Positions 53,203-64,000 of a stretch of DNA of 64,000 bases are shown one piece after another. The DNA lies in assembly GCF_000633415.1 (NCBI RefSeq), contig NZ_AYMV01000018.1, forward strand, positions 1-64,000. Direction: 5' to 3'. Below the pieces are notes generated by a model. The model worked only from the letters and a program-made list of their open reading frames with translations, was not told the DNA's origin and made no database searches. The position numbers and the translations under genes are program-made. Source of the DNA: Leucobacter sp. PH1c (GTDB lineage: Bacteria > Actinomycetota > Actinomycetes > Actinomycetales > Microbacteriaceae). The stretch's first letter is position 1. The number at the start of each line of letters is the position of its first letter.

Positions 53203-54000
53203 CTATCGCGGGGCGGTTCCCGCGGCGATCGCGCGCACGGTCGCACCGAGCTGCGCCACGCCGCCGTCGCGCAGCGCGCGCACGAAGGCGGTGCCCACGA
53301 TGGCCCCGTCCGCGTACTCGAGCGCGGCGGCGACCTGCTCGGCGGTCGAGATGCCGATGCCGACGCACGCGAGCTCGGCGCCCTGTGCGCGGAGGCGCTC
53401 GGTGAGGCCGCGTGCGGCCGCGTCGAGCTCGGCGCGCTCGCCCGTGATCCCCATCGTGGAGACGGTGTACACGAAGCCGGTGCTCGACTCGGCGACGAGC
53501 GCGAGGCGGGCGTCGCTCGAGCTGGGGGCAGCGAGGAAGACGCGGTCGAGGCCGCTCGCCTCGGAGACGGCGATCCACTCGGCCGCGGCGTCCGGGGTGA
53601 TGTCGGGCGTGATGAGCCCGGCGCCGCCCGCGGCGGCGAGGTCGCGCGCGAAGCGCTCCACGCCGTACTGCAGCACGGGGTTCCAGTAGGTCATCACGAG
53701 CACGGGCACGTCGACCGCCTCGCGCACCCGGCGCACCGCCTCGAAGACGTGCGCCACGCGGAAACCGCCGGCGAGCGCGGTCTGCGTCGCCTCCTGGATC
53801 ACGAGGCCGTCCATGACCGGGTCCGAGTAGGGCAGCCCGAGCTCGAGCACATCGGCTCCTGCGCGGGCCATCTCGATCGCCGCGGCGATGCTCGTGTCGA
53901 GATCGGGGAAGCCGACCGGCAGATACCCGACGAGCGCGCCGGCGCGCTCCTCCTTCGCCGCGCGGATCGCCCGCGCTACCTGCGACTCGGTGCCGCTCAT
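53203..54000 (-). CDS. trpA: Tryptophan synthase alpha chain
   Basis: A 265-aa TIM-barrel enzyme that cleaves indole-3-glycerol phosphate to indole, passed to TrpB. The catalytic Glu is in [16 protein letters not shown] with the second acid, Asp, in the same segment. The phosphate site is [12 protein letters not shown] and [13 protein letters not shown]. Its ATG overlaps the trpB stop (ATGA). Confidence 0.97.
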   Translation of the reverse strand: MSGTESQVARAIRAAKEERAGALVGYLPVGFPDLDTSIAAAIEMARAGADVLELGLPYSDPVMDGLVIQEATQTALAGGFRVAHVFEAVRRVREAVDVPVLVMTYWNPVLQYGVERFARDLAAAGGAGLITPDITPDAAAEWIAVSEASGLDRVFLAAPSSSDARLALVAESSTGFVYTVSTMGITGERAELDAAARGLTERLRAQGAELACVGIGISTAEQVAAALEYADGAIVGTAFVRALRDGGVAQLGATVRAIAAGTAPR

Positions 54001-55268
54001 CCCTCGACTCCTGCTTCGCCGTCGAGCAGGCCGAAGTAGCGGCCCGCGGTTGCCATGTCCTTGTCGCCGCGCCCAGAGAGGCTCACCATCACGAGCCCGT
54101 CCGGGCCGAGCTCGCGCCCGATGCGCAGCGCGCCGGCCAGCGCGTGCGCCGACTCGATCGCGGGGATGATGCCCTCGGTCTGGCTCAGCAGGCGCAGTGC
54201 CTGCATCGCCTCGTCGTCGGTCGCGGGGATGTAGCTCACGCGGCCGATGTCCGAGAGCCAGGCGTGCTCGGGGCCGACGCCCGGGTAGTCAAGACCCGCG
54301 GAGATCGAGTGCGACTCGATCGTCTGCCCGTCCTCGTCCTGCAGCACGTAGGTCTTCGCGCCGTGGAGGATCCCGGGGCGGCCCCGCTCGATCGAGGCGG
54401 CGTGCCGCTCGGTGTCGACGCCATCGCCCGCGGCTTCGACGCCGTAGAGCCGCACGTCGGCGTCATCGAGGTACGCGTCGAACATACCGATCGCGTTCGA
54501 GCCGCCGCCCACGCAGGCCACGACCGCGTCGGGCAGGCGCCCCTCGCGCTCGAGGAGCTGCGCGCGGGCCTCCTCCGAGATGATCTTCTGGAAGTCGCGC
54601 ACCATCGCCGGGAACGGGTGCGGCCCGGCCGCGGTGCCGAAGATGTAGTTGGTGCGATCGACCGTGGCGACCCAGTCGCGGTAGGCCTCGTTGATCGCGT
54701 CCTTCAGCGTGCGCGACCCCGTGGTGACCGGGATCACCTCGGCGCCGAGGAGGCGCATGCGCGCCACGTTGAGGGCCTGACGCTCGGTGTCGACCTCGCC
54801 CATGTAGATCGTGCACTCGAGCCCGAACAGCGCCGCCGCCGTCGCCGTGGCGACGCCGTGCTGGCCCGCGCCGGTCTCCGCGATGACGCGCTGCTTGCCG
54901 AGGCGCTTCGTGAGGAGCGCCTGGCCGAGCACGTTGTTGATCTTGTGCGAGCCCGTGTGGTTCAGATCCTCGCGCTTGAGGAAGACCCGCGCGCCCCCGG
55001 CGTGCGCGGCGAAGCGCGGCACCTCCGTGATGGGCGAGGGGCGCCCCGCGTAGCTCTCGAGCAGTTCGACGAGCTCCGCCCGGAACTCGGGATCGGCCTG
55101 CGCCGCCTCGTAGGCCGCGGTGAGCTCGTCGATGGCGGCGATGAGCGACTCGGGCATGAACCGGCCGCCGAACTCGCCGAAGAACGGTCCGTGCTGCTCG
55201 CGCAGGCTCGTCACCGACCCCGGCTCGGTCCCGGCGGGCGTCGCTGCGGATGCGGGGAGGTCTGTCAT
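53997..55268 (-). CDS. trpB: Tryptophan synthase beta chain
   Basis: A 423-aa PLP enzyme that joins indole and serine. [10 protein letters not shown] opens the fold. The PLP lysine is in [14 protein letters not shown], the substrate loop is [12 protein letters not shown], and the phosphate-binding loop is [10 protein letters not shown]. It is of the TrpB1 type that works with TrpA. It lies 14 nt after trpC on the shared transcript. Confidence 0.97.
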   Translation of the reverse strand: MTDLPASAATPAGTEPGSVTSLREQHGPFFGEFGGRFMPESLIAAIDELTAAYEAAQADPEFRAELVELLESYAGRPSPITEVPRFAAHAGGARVFLKREDLNHTGSHKINNVLGQALLTKRLGKQRVIAETGAGQHGVATATAAALFGLECTIYMGEVDTERQALNVARMRLLGAEVIPVTTGSRTLKDAINEAYRDWVATVDRTNYIFGTAAGPHPFPAMVRDFQKIISEEARAQLLEREGRLPDAVVACVGGGSNAIGMFDAYLDDADVRLYGVEAAGDGVDTERHAASIERGRPGILHGAKTYVLQDEDGQTIESHSISAGLDYPGVGPEHAWLSDIGRVSYIPATDDEAMQALRLLSQTEGIIPAIESAHALAGALRIGRELGPDGLVMVSLSGRGDKDMATAGRYFGLLDGEAGVEG

Positions 55269-55282
55269 GGTCTTCCTCGGGG

Positions 55283-56053
55283 TCAGACGCTGAGGTAGGA
55301 CTGCAGCGTCGCGACGGGGTCGTTGGTGACGAGCGCTTCGCCGACCAGGACGACGTCGGCCCCGGCCTCCCGGTAGTGCGCCACGTCGGAGACGTCGAGC
55401 ACCGCCGATTCCGCGACGCGGATCACGCCGGCGGGGATCTGGTCGGCCACCCGGCCGAACAGCTCGCGGTCGAGCTCGAAGGTGCGGAGGTCGCGCGCAT
55501 TCACGCCGATGAGCTGCGCGCCGAGATCCACGGCGCGGGCCACCTCGTCGGCGGAGTGCGCCTCGACGAGCGGCGTCATGCCGAGCTCGCGGATCATGGC
55601 GTGCAGCGTCTCGAGCCGCTCCTGCGGCAGCGCGGCGACGATGAGGAGCACGAGGTCCGCACCCGCGGCGCGGGCCTCGAGCACCTGGTACTCGTCGCCG
55701 ATGAAGTCCTTGCGGAGCACCGGGATGCTGACGGCCTTGCGGACCGCCTCGAGGTCGGCGAGGGAGCCCTTGAACTTCCGCTCCTCCGTGAGCACGCTGA
55801 CCGCGCTCGCGCCGCCGGACTCGTACTGCGCTGCGAGCGTCTGGGGCTCGGCGATCTCGGCGAGGTGGCCGCGCGACGGGCTCGCGCGCTTCACCTCGGC
55901 GATCACCTTGATGTGATCGGCCGGGGCGAGGGCGGCGAGGGCGTCAAGGGCGGGAGCACGACGGAGAGCTTCGGCCTCCACCTGAGCGGCGGACCGAAGC
56001 TCTCGGCGCGCCCGCGCGTCCTCCAGGGACCCCGCGAGCAGTTGATCGAGCAC
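55283..56053 (-). CDS. trpC: Indole-3-glycerol phosphate synthase
   Basis: A 256-aa TIM-barrel enzyme. [17 protein letters not shown] holds the catalytic lysine and phosphate loop, with [38 protein letters not shown] and [14 protein letters not shown] following, and the C-terminal [12 protein letters not shown] and VLVGEALV. The start is GTG, one base after the stop of the small membrane gene. No trpF or trpD is seen in this window. Confidence 0.96.
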   Translation of the reverse strand: MLDQLLAGSLEDARARRELRSAAQVEAEALRRAPALDALAALAPADHIKVIAEVKRASPSRGHLAEIAEPQTLAAQYESGGASAVSVLTEERKFKGSLADLEAVRKAVSIPVLRKDFIGDEYQVLEARAAGADLVLLIVAALPQERLETLHAMIRELGMTPLVEAHSADEVARAVDLGAQLIGVNARDLRTFELDRELFGRVADQIPAGVIRVAESAVLDVSDVAHYREAGADVVLVGEALVTNDPVATLQSYLSV

Positions 56054-56054
56054 G

Positions 56055-56288
56055 TTAGTCGTGCGTCTTGGGGCTGAACTTCGGGCCGTTGACGCCGTAG
56101 CCGGCCTTCGCCAGGATCCACCCGAGGATGGCGCCGACGACGACGATGCCAGCGCACACCCACACCATGGTCGACATGTGCAGGAAGAAGAAGACGGTGC
56201 CGGCTGCGATGCCAAGCAGCATCACCACGACCGCCGTCCATGCGGCGGGCGAATCACCGTGACCGGGGTCTCCGTGCTGGGTACTCAT
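56055..56288 (-). CDS. HGxxPAAW family small membrane protein
   Basis: A 77-aa protein with the N-terminal HGDSPAAW motif that names the family, two membrane helices (about 16-38 and 42-62) and a short polar tail. It is found in the trp cluster of many Actinobacteria, next to trpC. Function is unknown; position suggests a link to tryptophan metabolism. Confidence 0.85.
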   Translation of the reverse strand: MSTQHGDPGHGDSPAAWTAVVVMLLGIAAGTVFFFLHMSTMVWVCAGIVVVGAILGWILAKAGYGVNGPKFSPKTHD

Positions 56289-56322
56289 GAATCTCCTCTG
56301 AACGGGTGTGAACGCTTCAAGC

Positions 56323-56897
56323 CTAGCGGATTTCCGCGGTGGGGTCGTCGCCGTCACTCAGCGCGTCCCAGTCCGAGATGCGATCGGGCGCGCCGCCGCG
56401 GCTCTTCGTGGCGGCGCCGGAGTCGTACTTCCGCCCGCCGGTGGCCCAGCGGCCGCCGGTGAGCACGACGAGGACGCCGAGCAGTGCCGCGAGCAGCCCC
56501 GCGGCGAGGCTTACCCAGACCCAGGCCGAGACCTGGCTCCAGACCACCATCGTCGTGCTCGCGCCGCCCGCGATGCCGGTGATCTCCGTGATCCGGCCGG
56601 ACACCGCGGCGAGCGGCGCCTGCGCGACGTTCAGGGTGAGCGCGACGAGCCCCGCGCCGAGCAGCGCGACGAGCACGCCGAGCACGCGGCGGAAGACCGG
56701 GCCGGCGATCGTGAGCGCCAGAGCTGCGGCGACGATCGCGATCGCGACGGGCGAGAGCGCGGGGTTCAGCGCGTGGCCCGTGACCGGCTCGATGTCGTGG
56801 GTGCCGTCGAGCATGAACGAGACCCAGGTCTGGGCCCCGGCGAGCAGGCCGGCTCCGCCGACGATGGCGATCCCGCCGAGCGAGAGGAGCTTCGGGC

Positions 56898-56901
<4 letters not shown>
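56323..56901 (-). CDS. Trp biosynthesis-associated membrane protein (TIGR02234 family)
   Basis: A 192-aa membrane protein with four helices (about 8-26, 50-70, 76-98, 130-152) and a charged C-terminal tail. TWVSFMLDGT after the first helix and GHALNPALSPVA are typical of the family, which occurs only in actinobacterial trp operons. Function is unknown. The ATG overlaps the trpE stop (ATGA), so it is coupled to trpE. Confidence 0.85.
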
Positions 56902-58535
<1,634 letters not shown>

Positions 58536-58570
58536 CCGCTCAGCCTATCGCGCGGCGCGGGCGCGACGGA

Positions 58571-58591
58571 CGCGCAGCACTCAGCTGCGCG
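58571..58591 (-). terminator. Small hairpin between hisI and trpE
   Basis: CGCGCAGC and GCTGCGCG pair around ACTCA in the 61-nt gap between the hisI stop and the trpE start. It may weakly separate the his and trp transcripts. Confidence 0.4.
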
Positions 58592-58596
58592 CCCGG

Positions 58597-58992
58597 TCAC
58601 TCGCCTGCGGGATCGGCGTCGTCCTCGCGGCCCGCGACGGCCGGGATCCCCCGGTCGGTGAAACAGCTCCGCGAGCCCGTGTGGCAGGCCGCCCCGATCT
58701 GCTCGACGCGGACGAGCAGGGTGTCGCCGTCGCAGTCGCGCGCCACGCTCCGCACGTACTGCCGATGCCCCGAGGTGTCGCCCTTGCGCCAGTACTCCTG
58801 GCGGGACCGGGACCAGAACGTCACGCGCCCCGAGGTGAGCGTGCGCCGCAGCGCCTCGCGATCCATCCACGCGAGCATGAGCACCTCGCCCGTCGCGTCG
58901 TCCTGGATGATCGCGGGGGCGAGACCGTCGGCCCCGAACACGACGTCCGCGGGAATCGGATCGTCTGCGGGTGCCGGATCGACCGCGCTCAT
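58597..58992 (-). CDS. hisI: Phosphoribosyl-AMP cyclohydrolase
   Basis: A 131-aa stand-alone HisI domain for the third histidine step. [13 protein letters not shown], the [17 protein letters not shown] motif, the zinc ligands in DCDGDTLL and the [10 protein letters not shown] cysteine pair are present. No PRA-PH (HisE) domain is fused; hisE is a separate gene 2 kb upstream. It overlaps the hisF stop by ATGA. Confidence 0.95.
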   Translation of the reverse strand: MSAVDPAPADDPIPADVVFGADGLAPAIIQDDATGEVLMLAWMDREALRRTLTSGRVTFWSRSRQEYWRKGDTSGHRQYVRSVARDCDGDTLLVRVEQIGAACHTGSRSCFTDRGIPAVAGREDDADPAGE

Positions 58993-59786
58993 GCGCCGCT
59001 CCGCTCGCTCGCGGCCGCGCCCGGCAGCCGCACGGTGTGGCCGGCTTCGGCGAGCGCGCGCTTCACCTCGCCGATCGTGAACTTGTTGTAGTGGAACACG
59101 GACGCGGCGAGCACCGCGTCGGCGCCGGCATCGACCGCGGGCGCGAAGTGCGCGAGCTCGCCCGCGCCGCCCGAGGCGATGACGGGGACGCTCGCCACCT
59201 CGCGCACGAGGCGGGTGAGCTCCAGGTCGAAGCCGTCCTGCGTGCCGTCGGCATCCATCGAGTTGACGAGGAGCTCGCCCGCGCCGCGTTCGACGGCCTC
59301 GCGGCACCACTCGATCGCGTCGAGGTCGGTCTCGCGCTTGCCGCCGTGCGTCGTGACCACGAAGCCGGAGGGCGTGCGCGGGCTGCGCTTCACGTCGAGC
59401 GAGAGCACCACGACCTGCGCGCCGAAGCGGTCGGCGATCTCGTCGATCACCGCGGGGCGCGCGATCGCGCCGCTGTTGATGCCCACCTTGTCCGCGCCGA
59501 CGCCGAGCAGCCGGGCCACGTCCTCGGCGCTGCGCACGCCACCGCCGACGGTGAGCGGGATGAAGACCTGCTCCGCCGTGCGCTGCACGACATCGTAGGT
59601 CGTGGAACGGTCGTCGACGGTCGCCGTGACGTCGAGGAAGGTGAGCTCGTCGGCGCCCTGCGCGGCGTAGCGCGCGGCGAGCTCGACGGGATCCCCCGCA
59701 TCGCGGAGGTTGAGGAAGTTGACGCCCTTGACGACGCGGCCATCGGCCACGTCGAGGCACGGGATCACCCGGGTTGCGACACTCAT
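58989..59786 (-). CDS. hisF: Imidazole glycerol phosphate synthase subunit HisF
   Basis: A 265-aa TIM-barrel cyclase subunit that uses ammonia from His[20 protein letters not shown] carries the first catalytic Asp. [22 protein letters not shown] and [14 protein letters not shown] with the second Asp are conserved, as is [10 protein letters not shown]. HisH and HisA are not in this window. Confidence 0.97.
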   Translation of the reverse strand: MSVATRVIPCLDVADGRVVKGVNFLNLRDAGDPVELAARYAAQGADELTFLDVTATVDDRSTTYDVVQRTAEQVFIPLTVGGGVRSAEDVARLLGVGADKVGINSGAIARPAVIDEIADRFGAQVVVLSLDVKRSPRTPSGFVVTTHGGKRETDLDAIEWCREAVERGAGELLVNSMDADGTQDGFDLELTRLVREVASVPVIASGGAGELAHFAPAVDAGADAVLAASVFHYNKFTIGEVKRALAEAGHTVRLPGAAASERSGA

Positions 59787-59800
59787 GCTGCGCGCCCCGC

Positions 59801-60643
59801 TTACAGCCGTGCCGCGTGGATCGGCGTGACGAGGATGGCGCGGGCGCCGAGGTCGTAGAGCTCGTCCATGATCGTGTTCGCCTCGTCGGCGCGCACCATA
59901 ACGCGAACGGCGACCCAGGCCTCGTCCTTCAGCGGCGAGACCGTCGGCGATTCCATGCCGCCGGCGACCTGCGATGCGGCGTCGAGCTGATCGGCGGGGA
60001 GGTCGTAGTCCATGAGCACGTACTTGCGCGCGACAAGGACGCCGCGCAGGCGGCGCAGGAGGCGCTCGATGCCGGGGTGCTCGTTGGGGCCGCCGATGAG
60101 CACGGCGGTCGACTCGAGGATGACCGGCCCGAAGATCTCGAGGCCGGCGGCGCGCAGGGTCGCACCGGTGGAGACGACGTCGGCCACGGCGTCGGCGACG
60201 CCGAGCTGCACCGCCGACTCGACGGCGCCGTCGAGCTTCACGAGGACCGACTCCACGCCGCGGGCGCGGAGGAAGTCGTCCACGAGCTTCGGGTAGCTCG
60301 TTGCGATGCGCTTGCCCGCGAGATCGGCGAGCTCCGCGAATCCGCCGCCCACGGGCGCCGCGAAGCGGAACGTCGAGTCGGCGAACTCGAGCGACTCGAT
60401 CTCGCTCGCGGTCGAGCCGGAGTCGAGCAGCAGGTCGCGGCCAGTGATCCCGACATCGAGCGCACCGGATCCGACGTACGTCGCGATGTCGCGCGGGCGG
60501 AGGTAGAAGAACTCGACGTCGTTGCGGGTGTCCGCGTGGACGAGCTTGCGGCTGTCGCGGCGGCCCGAGTAGCCCGCCTCCGCGAGCATCTCGGCGGCGA
60601 TCTCGGAGAGCGATCCCTTGTTCGGGACGGCGATGCGAAGCAT
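59801..60643 (-). CDS. hisG: ATP phosphoribosyltransferase, long form
   Basis: A 280-aa HisG of the long type with its own C-terminal regulatory ACT-like domain (about 210-280), so no HisZ is needed. It is feedback-inhibited by histidine in this class. [13 protein letters not shown] and the phosphate-binding [15 protein letters not shown] motif are clear. GGAAGG lies upstream of the ATG. It is the committed step of the pathway and follows hisE by 97 nt. Confidence 0.96.
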   Translation of the reverse strand: MLRIAVPNKGSLSEIAAEMLAEAGYSGRRDSRKLVHADTRNDVEFFYLRPRDIATYVGSGALDVGITGRDLLLDSGSTASEIESLEFADSTFRFAAPVGGGFAELADLAGKRIATSYPKLVDDFLRARGVESVLVKLDGAVESAVQLGVADAVADVVSTGATLRAAGLEIFGPVILESTAVLIGGPNEHPGIERLLRRLRGVLVARKYVLMDYDLPADQLDAASQVAGGMESPTVSPLKDEAWVAVRVMVRADEANTIMDELYDLGARAILVTPIHAARL

Positions 60644-60740
60644 GAGTGGAGGGGTTCCTTCCGTGGTGGCAGCCGAATCTGCAGCGTGCCGGGTGATGTG
60701 AGGTCAGCGGCAAGCGTCGGCGCCGGGAAGGGCACCGACG

Positions 60741-61004
60741 CTACAGATGCGTGTACACGTCCTCGAGGCTCAGCCCCTTGGCGAGCATGAGCACCTGGAG
60801 GTGGTAGAGCAGCTGGCTGATCTCCTCAGCGCACTCGGCGTCCGACTCGTGCTCGGCCGCCATCCAGACCTCGGCGGCCTCCTCCACGATCTTCTTGCCG
60901 ATCGAGTGGATGCCGGCGTCGAGGCGCGCGACGGTATCGCTGCCCTCGGGCCGCGCCGCGGCCTTCTCGGAGAGCTCGGCGAAGAGCGTGTCGAAGGATT
61001 TCAC
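60741..61004 (-). CDS. hisE: Phosphoribosyl-ATP pyrophosphatase
   Basis: An 87-aa all-helical MazG-like enzyme for the second histidine step. [33 protein letters not shown] contains the EExxE and ExxD metal ligands. It is the first gene of the his-trp run. The GTG start has TAGTGT 6 nt upstream, so its transcript is likely leaderless and without a his leader peptide. Confidence 0.95.
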   Translation of the reverse strand: MKSFDTLFAELSEKAAARPEGSDTVARLDAGIHSIGKKIVEEAAEVWMAAEHESDAECAEEISQLLYHLQVLMLAKGLSLEDVYTHL

Positions 61005-61141
61005 GGTTCTACACTACCGGGTTTCGCGGGCGGCGGCTGCCACGCGGACGCCGGTTTCCGGCAGCCGGGTGGCCGCGGCGCCGGAGCAGGGCGGCCGCAC
61101 AGCGGCGGGCCGGGCCGCCTGGAGCGGCACTGCTGAGCGAC

Positions 61142-61891
61142 TCAGCGCGCGCAGACGCGCCGCGCGACGGCGACCAGGCCGAACGCTCCGGCGACCGCTG
61201 CGGCGCTCAGCGCGATCCCGCCGGGCAGCGCCGCCGTCTCCCCCGCGAGCCCCGCAGCGAGCACCCCCGAGAGCAGTGAGCTCGGCAGCAGTTCGCAGGC
61301 GCGCGCGAGACCGGGCAGCAGTTCGTCGAGCGGCAGGATCCCGCCGGCGAGCACCACGAGCGCGGGCGCCGCGATACTGATGGCGCGGGCGCGCGCAGTG
61401 CCGCGCACCCGGGCGGCCACGAGCGCCGCGACCGCGATGCCCAGCGCGAGCAGCCCCAGCGCACCGCACAGGATTCCCGCCGCCGAGAGGAGGAGCCCCG
61501 ATCCCCCGCCCCCGGCGAGACCGGCGGCCGCTCCGGGGACGAGGAGGACCGCGGCCAGCGCGGCCGCAATCGCGGCGGCGCCCACCGGCAGCACGGATCG
61601 GACGTGCGCGTCGAGCAGGGCGCCGCGCGGCACCGGGGTCGTCGCAAGGAGACGCAGCACACCCCGCTCACGGGCCTCGACCACGGGGGCGGCGACCAGC
61701 GCCAGCGGCAGCATCAGGAGGACCACGGCGAGGAGGCCGGGCAGGCCTGCCCGCAGTACGCTCCCGTGCGCCGCGAGCACACCGTCCGCGAGCGCGAGCA
61801 GCCCGACCACGAGGAATGGCGGTGCGGCGGCGACCAGGGTGCGCAGGGGCGCCCGGCGCCGGCCCGCGCGGACAAGCCCGGCAAGCGTCAT
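61142..61891 (-). CDS. ABC-2 type transporter permease
   Basis: A 249-aa membrane protein with six helices in the ABC-2 arrangement. The EARERGVLRLLATTPVPRGALL segment is the coupling region of daunorubicin/NodJ-like permeases. Ala/Leu/Gly-rich helices make substrate prediction impossible. Its ATG overlaps the ATPase stop (ATGA). A second permease lies at the other end of the operon, so the exporter may be a heterodimer. Confidence 0.82.
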   Translation of the reverse strand: MTLAGLVRAGRRRAPLRTLVAAAPPFLVVGLLALADGVLAAHGSVLRAGLPGLLAVVLLMLPLALVAAPVVEARERGVLRLLATTPVPRGALLDAHVRSVLPVGAAAIAAALAAVLLVPGAAAGLAGGGGSGLLLSAAGILCGALGLLALGIAVAALVAARVRGTARARAISIAAPALVVLAGGILPLDELLPGLARACELLPSSLLSGVLAAGLAGETAALPGGIALSAAAVAGAFGLVAVARRVCAR

Positions 61892-62814
61892 GTCCCGCCG
61901 CCGACCGCGGCGAGGTACACGTCCTCGAGCGTGGCCTCCCGGACGGTCACCCCGGAGGCGTGGAGGCCGCGCGTGAAGGTGATGCGGCGCAGCGCCGCAT
62001 CGGGGTCGCTGCTCGCGACGGTGACCCGCGATCCGCCGCCCGCGACCGGATCGGCGCTCCATCCCTCGTCCACCGCGGAGGCGATGAGCTCCCGGGGCGT
62101 GCCCGGAGGGACGGTGAACGAGAGCTCCGCCGTCGCGCCGTGCGCACGGATCAGCGCATCGGGGGCGCCCTCGCGGGCGACCCGCCCGTCGACGAGGATC
62201 AGGATCCGGTCGCAGAGCGACTGGGCCTCGTCGAGGTGGTGCGTCGTGAGCAGCACGGCCGTCCCGGCGGCGCGGATCTCCCGGATGAGCGCGGCGATGC
62301 CGACGCGGCTCGCGGGATCGAGCCCGGCTGCGGGCTCGTCGAGGATGACGAGGCTCGGGCGCCCGACGAGCGCGATCGCGATGAGCAGCCGGCGCAGCTC
62401 GCCCCCGGAGAGGTGCCGCACCCGGGTCGCCCGGCACGCGTCGAGCGCAACGAGCGCGCGCAACTCGGCGAGCGCGACCGGCCGCTCGTGGAACGACGCG
62501 AAGAGCTCCAGCGTCTCATCGACCGTGAGCATCGGGAAGAGTGCGGCTTCCTGGGGCTGCACGCCCACCGCGGCCGTGATCGTTGCGCGCTCGCGCACGG
62601 GGTCGACGCCGAGCACTCGAACGCTCCCCTCGCTCGGCGCAGCAAGGCCCGCGAGCAGATCGACGGTCGTGCTCTTCCCGGCCCCGTTGGGGCCGAGCAG
62701 GCCGATGATCTCCCCCGGCCTCACGGTCAGGTCGATCCCGTGCAGGATCTCGATCGCGCCGAAGCGCTGGCGTGCGCCGGCGAGCGCAATGATCGGGTCC
62801 GGGTGCGCGCTCAT
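61888..62814 (-). CDS. ABC transporter ATP-binding protein (ABC-2 exporter)
   Basis: A 308-aa DrrA/CcmA-type ATPase. Walker A is LLGPNGAGKST near residue 40, the Q-loop is GVQPQEAALFP, the signature is HLSGGELRR, Walker B is LVILDEPAAGLDP, and TTHHLDEA carries the switch His. A C-terminal ~80-residue extension is typical of drug/lipid exporters. It is coupled by overlaps with the HTH gene upstream and the permease downstream. Confidence 0.92.
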   Translation of the reverse strand: MSAHPDPIIALAGARQRFGAIEILHGIDLTVRPGEIIGLLGPNGAGKSTTVDLLAGLAAPSEGSVRVLGVDPVRERATITAAVGVQPQEAALFPMLTVDETLELFASFHERPVALAELRALVALDACRATRVRHLSGGELRRLLIAIALVGRPSLVILDEPAAGLDPASRVGIAALIREIRAAGTAVLLTTHHLDEAQSLCDRILILVDGRVAREGAPDALIRAHGATAELSFTVPPGTPRELIASAVDEGWSADPVAGGGSRVTVASSDPDAALRRITFTRGLHASGVTVREATLEDVYLAAVGGGT

Positions 62815-63035
62815 CGCTTCCCCCCGGAGGGCGGCGCGTCGGACGCGTCGGGGGTGAAGATCTCCTCGATCGGCTGCCCGAACAGGTGCGCGATGCGGAA
62901 GGCGAGCGGGAGCGAGGGATCGTAACGGCCCGTCTCAAGCGCGTTGATGGTCTGCCGCGAGACGCCGAGCGACTCGGCGAGCTGCACCTGCGACCAGCCG
63001 GCCGCCGTGCGGAGTGCGCGTACCTCGTTCTTCAC
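62811..63035 (-). CDS. XRE-family regulator, YozG-like
   Basis: A 74-aa protein that is almost entirely a Cro/C1 HTH: NEVRALRTAAGWSQVQLAESLG, with recognition helix VSRQTINALETGRYDPSLPLAFRIA, and a tail FGQPIEEIFTPD. Such proteins commonly control the ABC-2 exporter beside them. GTG start overlapping the upstream membrane gene (GTGA), stop overlapping the ATPase start. Confidence 0.9.
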   Translation of the reverse strand: MKNEVRALRTAAGWSQVQLAESLGVSRQTINALETGRYDPSLPLAFRIAHLFGQPIEEIFTPDASDAPPSGGKR

Positions 63036-63433
63036 CGCGCACCCCGCCGCGTCAGCACCATCGCTGCGAGCCCCCAGGCAGACATGCCGGTGACGAAGAC
63101 GCCCCACACGAGGTGCGGGATCCCGCCGACCACGCCCTCGATCATGCCGAGCACGACGGCGGCCAGCATCGCCGCGACGAAGCCGACCCCCGCCGCCGTC
63201 ATCATCAGGGGGCGCAGGTACTCGTCGAGGCCGCGCACGAAACGGAGCGCGGCGAGCAGCATCCACACCACGGGGATGATCGGGAGGAGCTCGAGCACGG
63301 CGCCGGCCGGGCTGTCCGAGTCGGCGAGCGCGCCGCCGCCCACGATGAGCCCCACGTACAGGGCCGCCGCGGCGGCCATCTGCCAGGTGTAGCGGCGCAC
63401 GTTGCTGCGCTCGGCTGCGGTCTGTTCGGTCAT
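63032..63433 (-). CDS. Four-helix membrane protein of the exporter operon
   Basis: A 133-aa protein with four hydrophobic helices (about 18-37, 45-65, 75-97, 105-127) and short polar loops, without recognised motif. Coupled upstream to a permease and downstream to the small HTH regulator. Membrane proteins of this size next to YozG-like HTH regulators are common; a sensing or auxiliary role is inference. Confidence 0.75.
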   Translation of the reverse strand: MTEQTAAERSNVRRYTWQMAAAAALYVGLIVGGGALADSDSPAGAVLELLPIIPVVWMLLAALRFVRGLDEYLRPLMMTAAGVGFVAAMLAAVVLGMIEGVVGGIPHLVWGVFVTGMSAWGLAAMVLTRRGAR

Positions 63434-64000
63434 GGGCGGGCCTCCTGCGGGCGGTCGGATGCGATCAGGTGGGTGCGCGCGCGTTCGGGGCGGGGCTCCC
63501 AGGTGAAGCGGCGCGCGGCGAGCATGAAGCAGGCGAGCCCCGCGGCGAGACAGAGGCCCCAGTACGCGGGAACGGGGAGCAACGGGCTCGTCCCCGCGAG
63601 GTCCGCGCTCGCGGGTTCGACGAGCCAGGCGCCGGGCAGGAGACCGCTCGCGATCCGAAGCGGCTCGGGCAGCAGCGTGACGGGCAGCACGGATCCCGCG
63701 CTCGCGAGCAGGGCGAAACAGACGCCGACCAGGAGGCCCTGGCTCGCCTCGGGGTCGCTCGCGCGGGAGGCGGCGAGCGCCGCGAATCCGAACAGCAGCA
63801 CCAGGGCGCAGCAGACGCTCACGAGCAGCCGGGGAAGCGACGCCGGCTCCATCGCGCGAGTGAGCACGGCGATGCCGATCACGCCGCTCACGCTCACGAG
63901 CACGAGCGCCAGGCGATTCGGCACGCGCGAGAGGAGCATGAGGCTCCGGGGCAGCGGGGTCGTGCCGAGCAGGCGCAGCGTTCCTCGTCCGCGGGCGGCG
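63430..64000 (-). CDS. ABC-2 type permease, partial at window edge
   Basis: The frame stays open to the end of the window; at least 189 codons are visible, and the N-terminus lies outside. The segment RGRGTLRLLGTTPLPRSLMLLS matches the coupling region of the other permease in the operon, so these are paralogues. Five further helices follow and the C-terminal tail is polar. Stop overlaps the next gene start. Confidence 0.8.
   Translation of the reverse strand, partial: AARGRGTLRLLGTTPLPRSLMLLSRVPNRLALVLVSVSGVIGIAVLTRAMEPASLPRLLVSVCCALVLLFGFAALAASRASDPEASQGLLVGVCFALLASAGSVLPVTLLPEPLRIASGLLPGAWLVEPASADLAGTSPLLPVPAYWGLCLAAGLACFMLAARRFTWEPRPERARTHLIASDRPQEARP

Noticed and set aside
58536-58596. 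trp attenuator before trpE
   Set aside because: The 61-nt gap has no Trp-rich leader frame, and the likely -10 box lies only 6 nt from the start codon.

Overview
This is a high-GC actinobacterial chromosome segment. Family-level protein resemblance, the dense GTG/ATG starts and the conserved order rplU-rpmA-obgE-proB-proA-nadD-rsfS point to Microbacteriaceae, probably Leucobacter or a close relative; the genus is inference. Most of the window is housekeeping. A stretch at about 21.4-27.6 kb is visibly less GC-rich and holds mostly uncharacterised genes.

Layout. 0-8.8 kb: tRNA-Leu(GAG), a ybaK-type deacylase, a DEAD/DEAH-like helicase, an SGNH hydrolase, a GerW-like protein, a lipoprotein, gluQRS, a FAD oxidase, a pyridoxal kinase and a crcB pair. 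8.9-11.7 kb: a three-gene Mn/Zn ABC importer behind a DtxR/MntR-type palindrome. 11.6-15.8 kb: an EamA transporter divergent from a MocR regulator, then GntR, MarR and a HEAT-repeat DNA alkylation repair protein. 15.8-21.4 kb: jetA-jetB-jetC, a Wadjet/MksBEF-type SMC complex with no jetD beside it. 21.4-27.5 kb: an unknown lipoprotein, thioredoxin, an HTH/DUF3887 protein, a DUF5713 protein, two unknown overlapping reading frames, and a methyltransferase-EamA pair.

27.7-37.8 kb: tRNA-Ala, then a long minus-strand run: rne, rplU, rpmA, obgE, proB, proA, a small membrane protein, nadD, an acidic membrane protein and rsfS. 38-50.6 kb: a VKOR protein, coaE, DUF4126, rpsA, an HTH-membrane fusion, an AbiEi/DUF559-like protein, polA, a thioesterase, an ANTAR response regulator, tRNA-Leu(CAA) and several small membrane proteins or lipoproteins. 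50.7-61 kb: a minus-strand cluster hisE-hisG-hisF-hisI-trpE-(TIGR02234)-(HGxxPAAW)-trpC-trpB-trpA-lgt-pyk, feeding histidine and tryptophan synthesis, lipoprotein maturation and glycolysis. 61-64 kb: an ABC-2 exporter operon with its own small HTH regulator, cut by the window edge.

Many genes show a TANNNT hexamer 5-8 nt before the start codon. This is the signature of leaderless transcription, and I used it to choose several starts. In three places the TAG stop codon of one gene is also the first half of the next gene's -10 box. No rRNA, CRISPR array, insertion sequence or prophage was seen.
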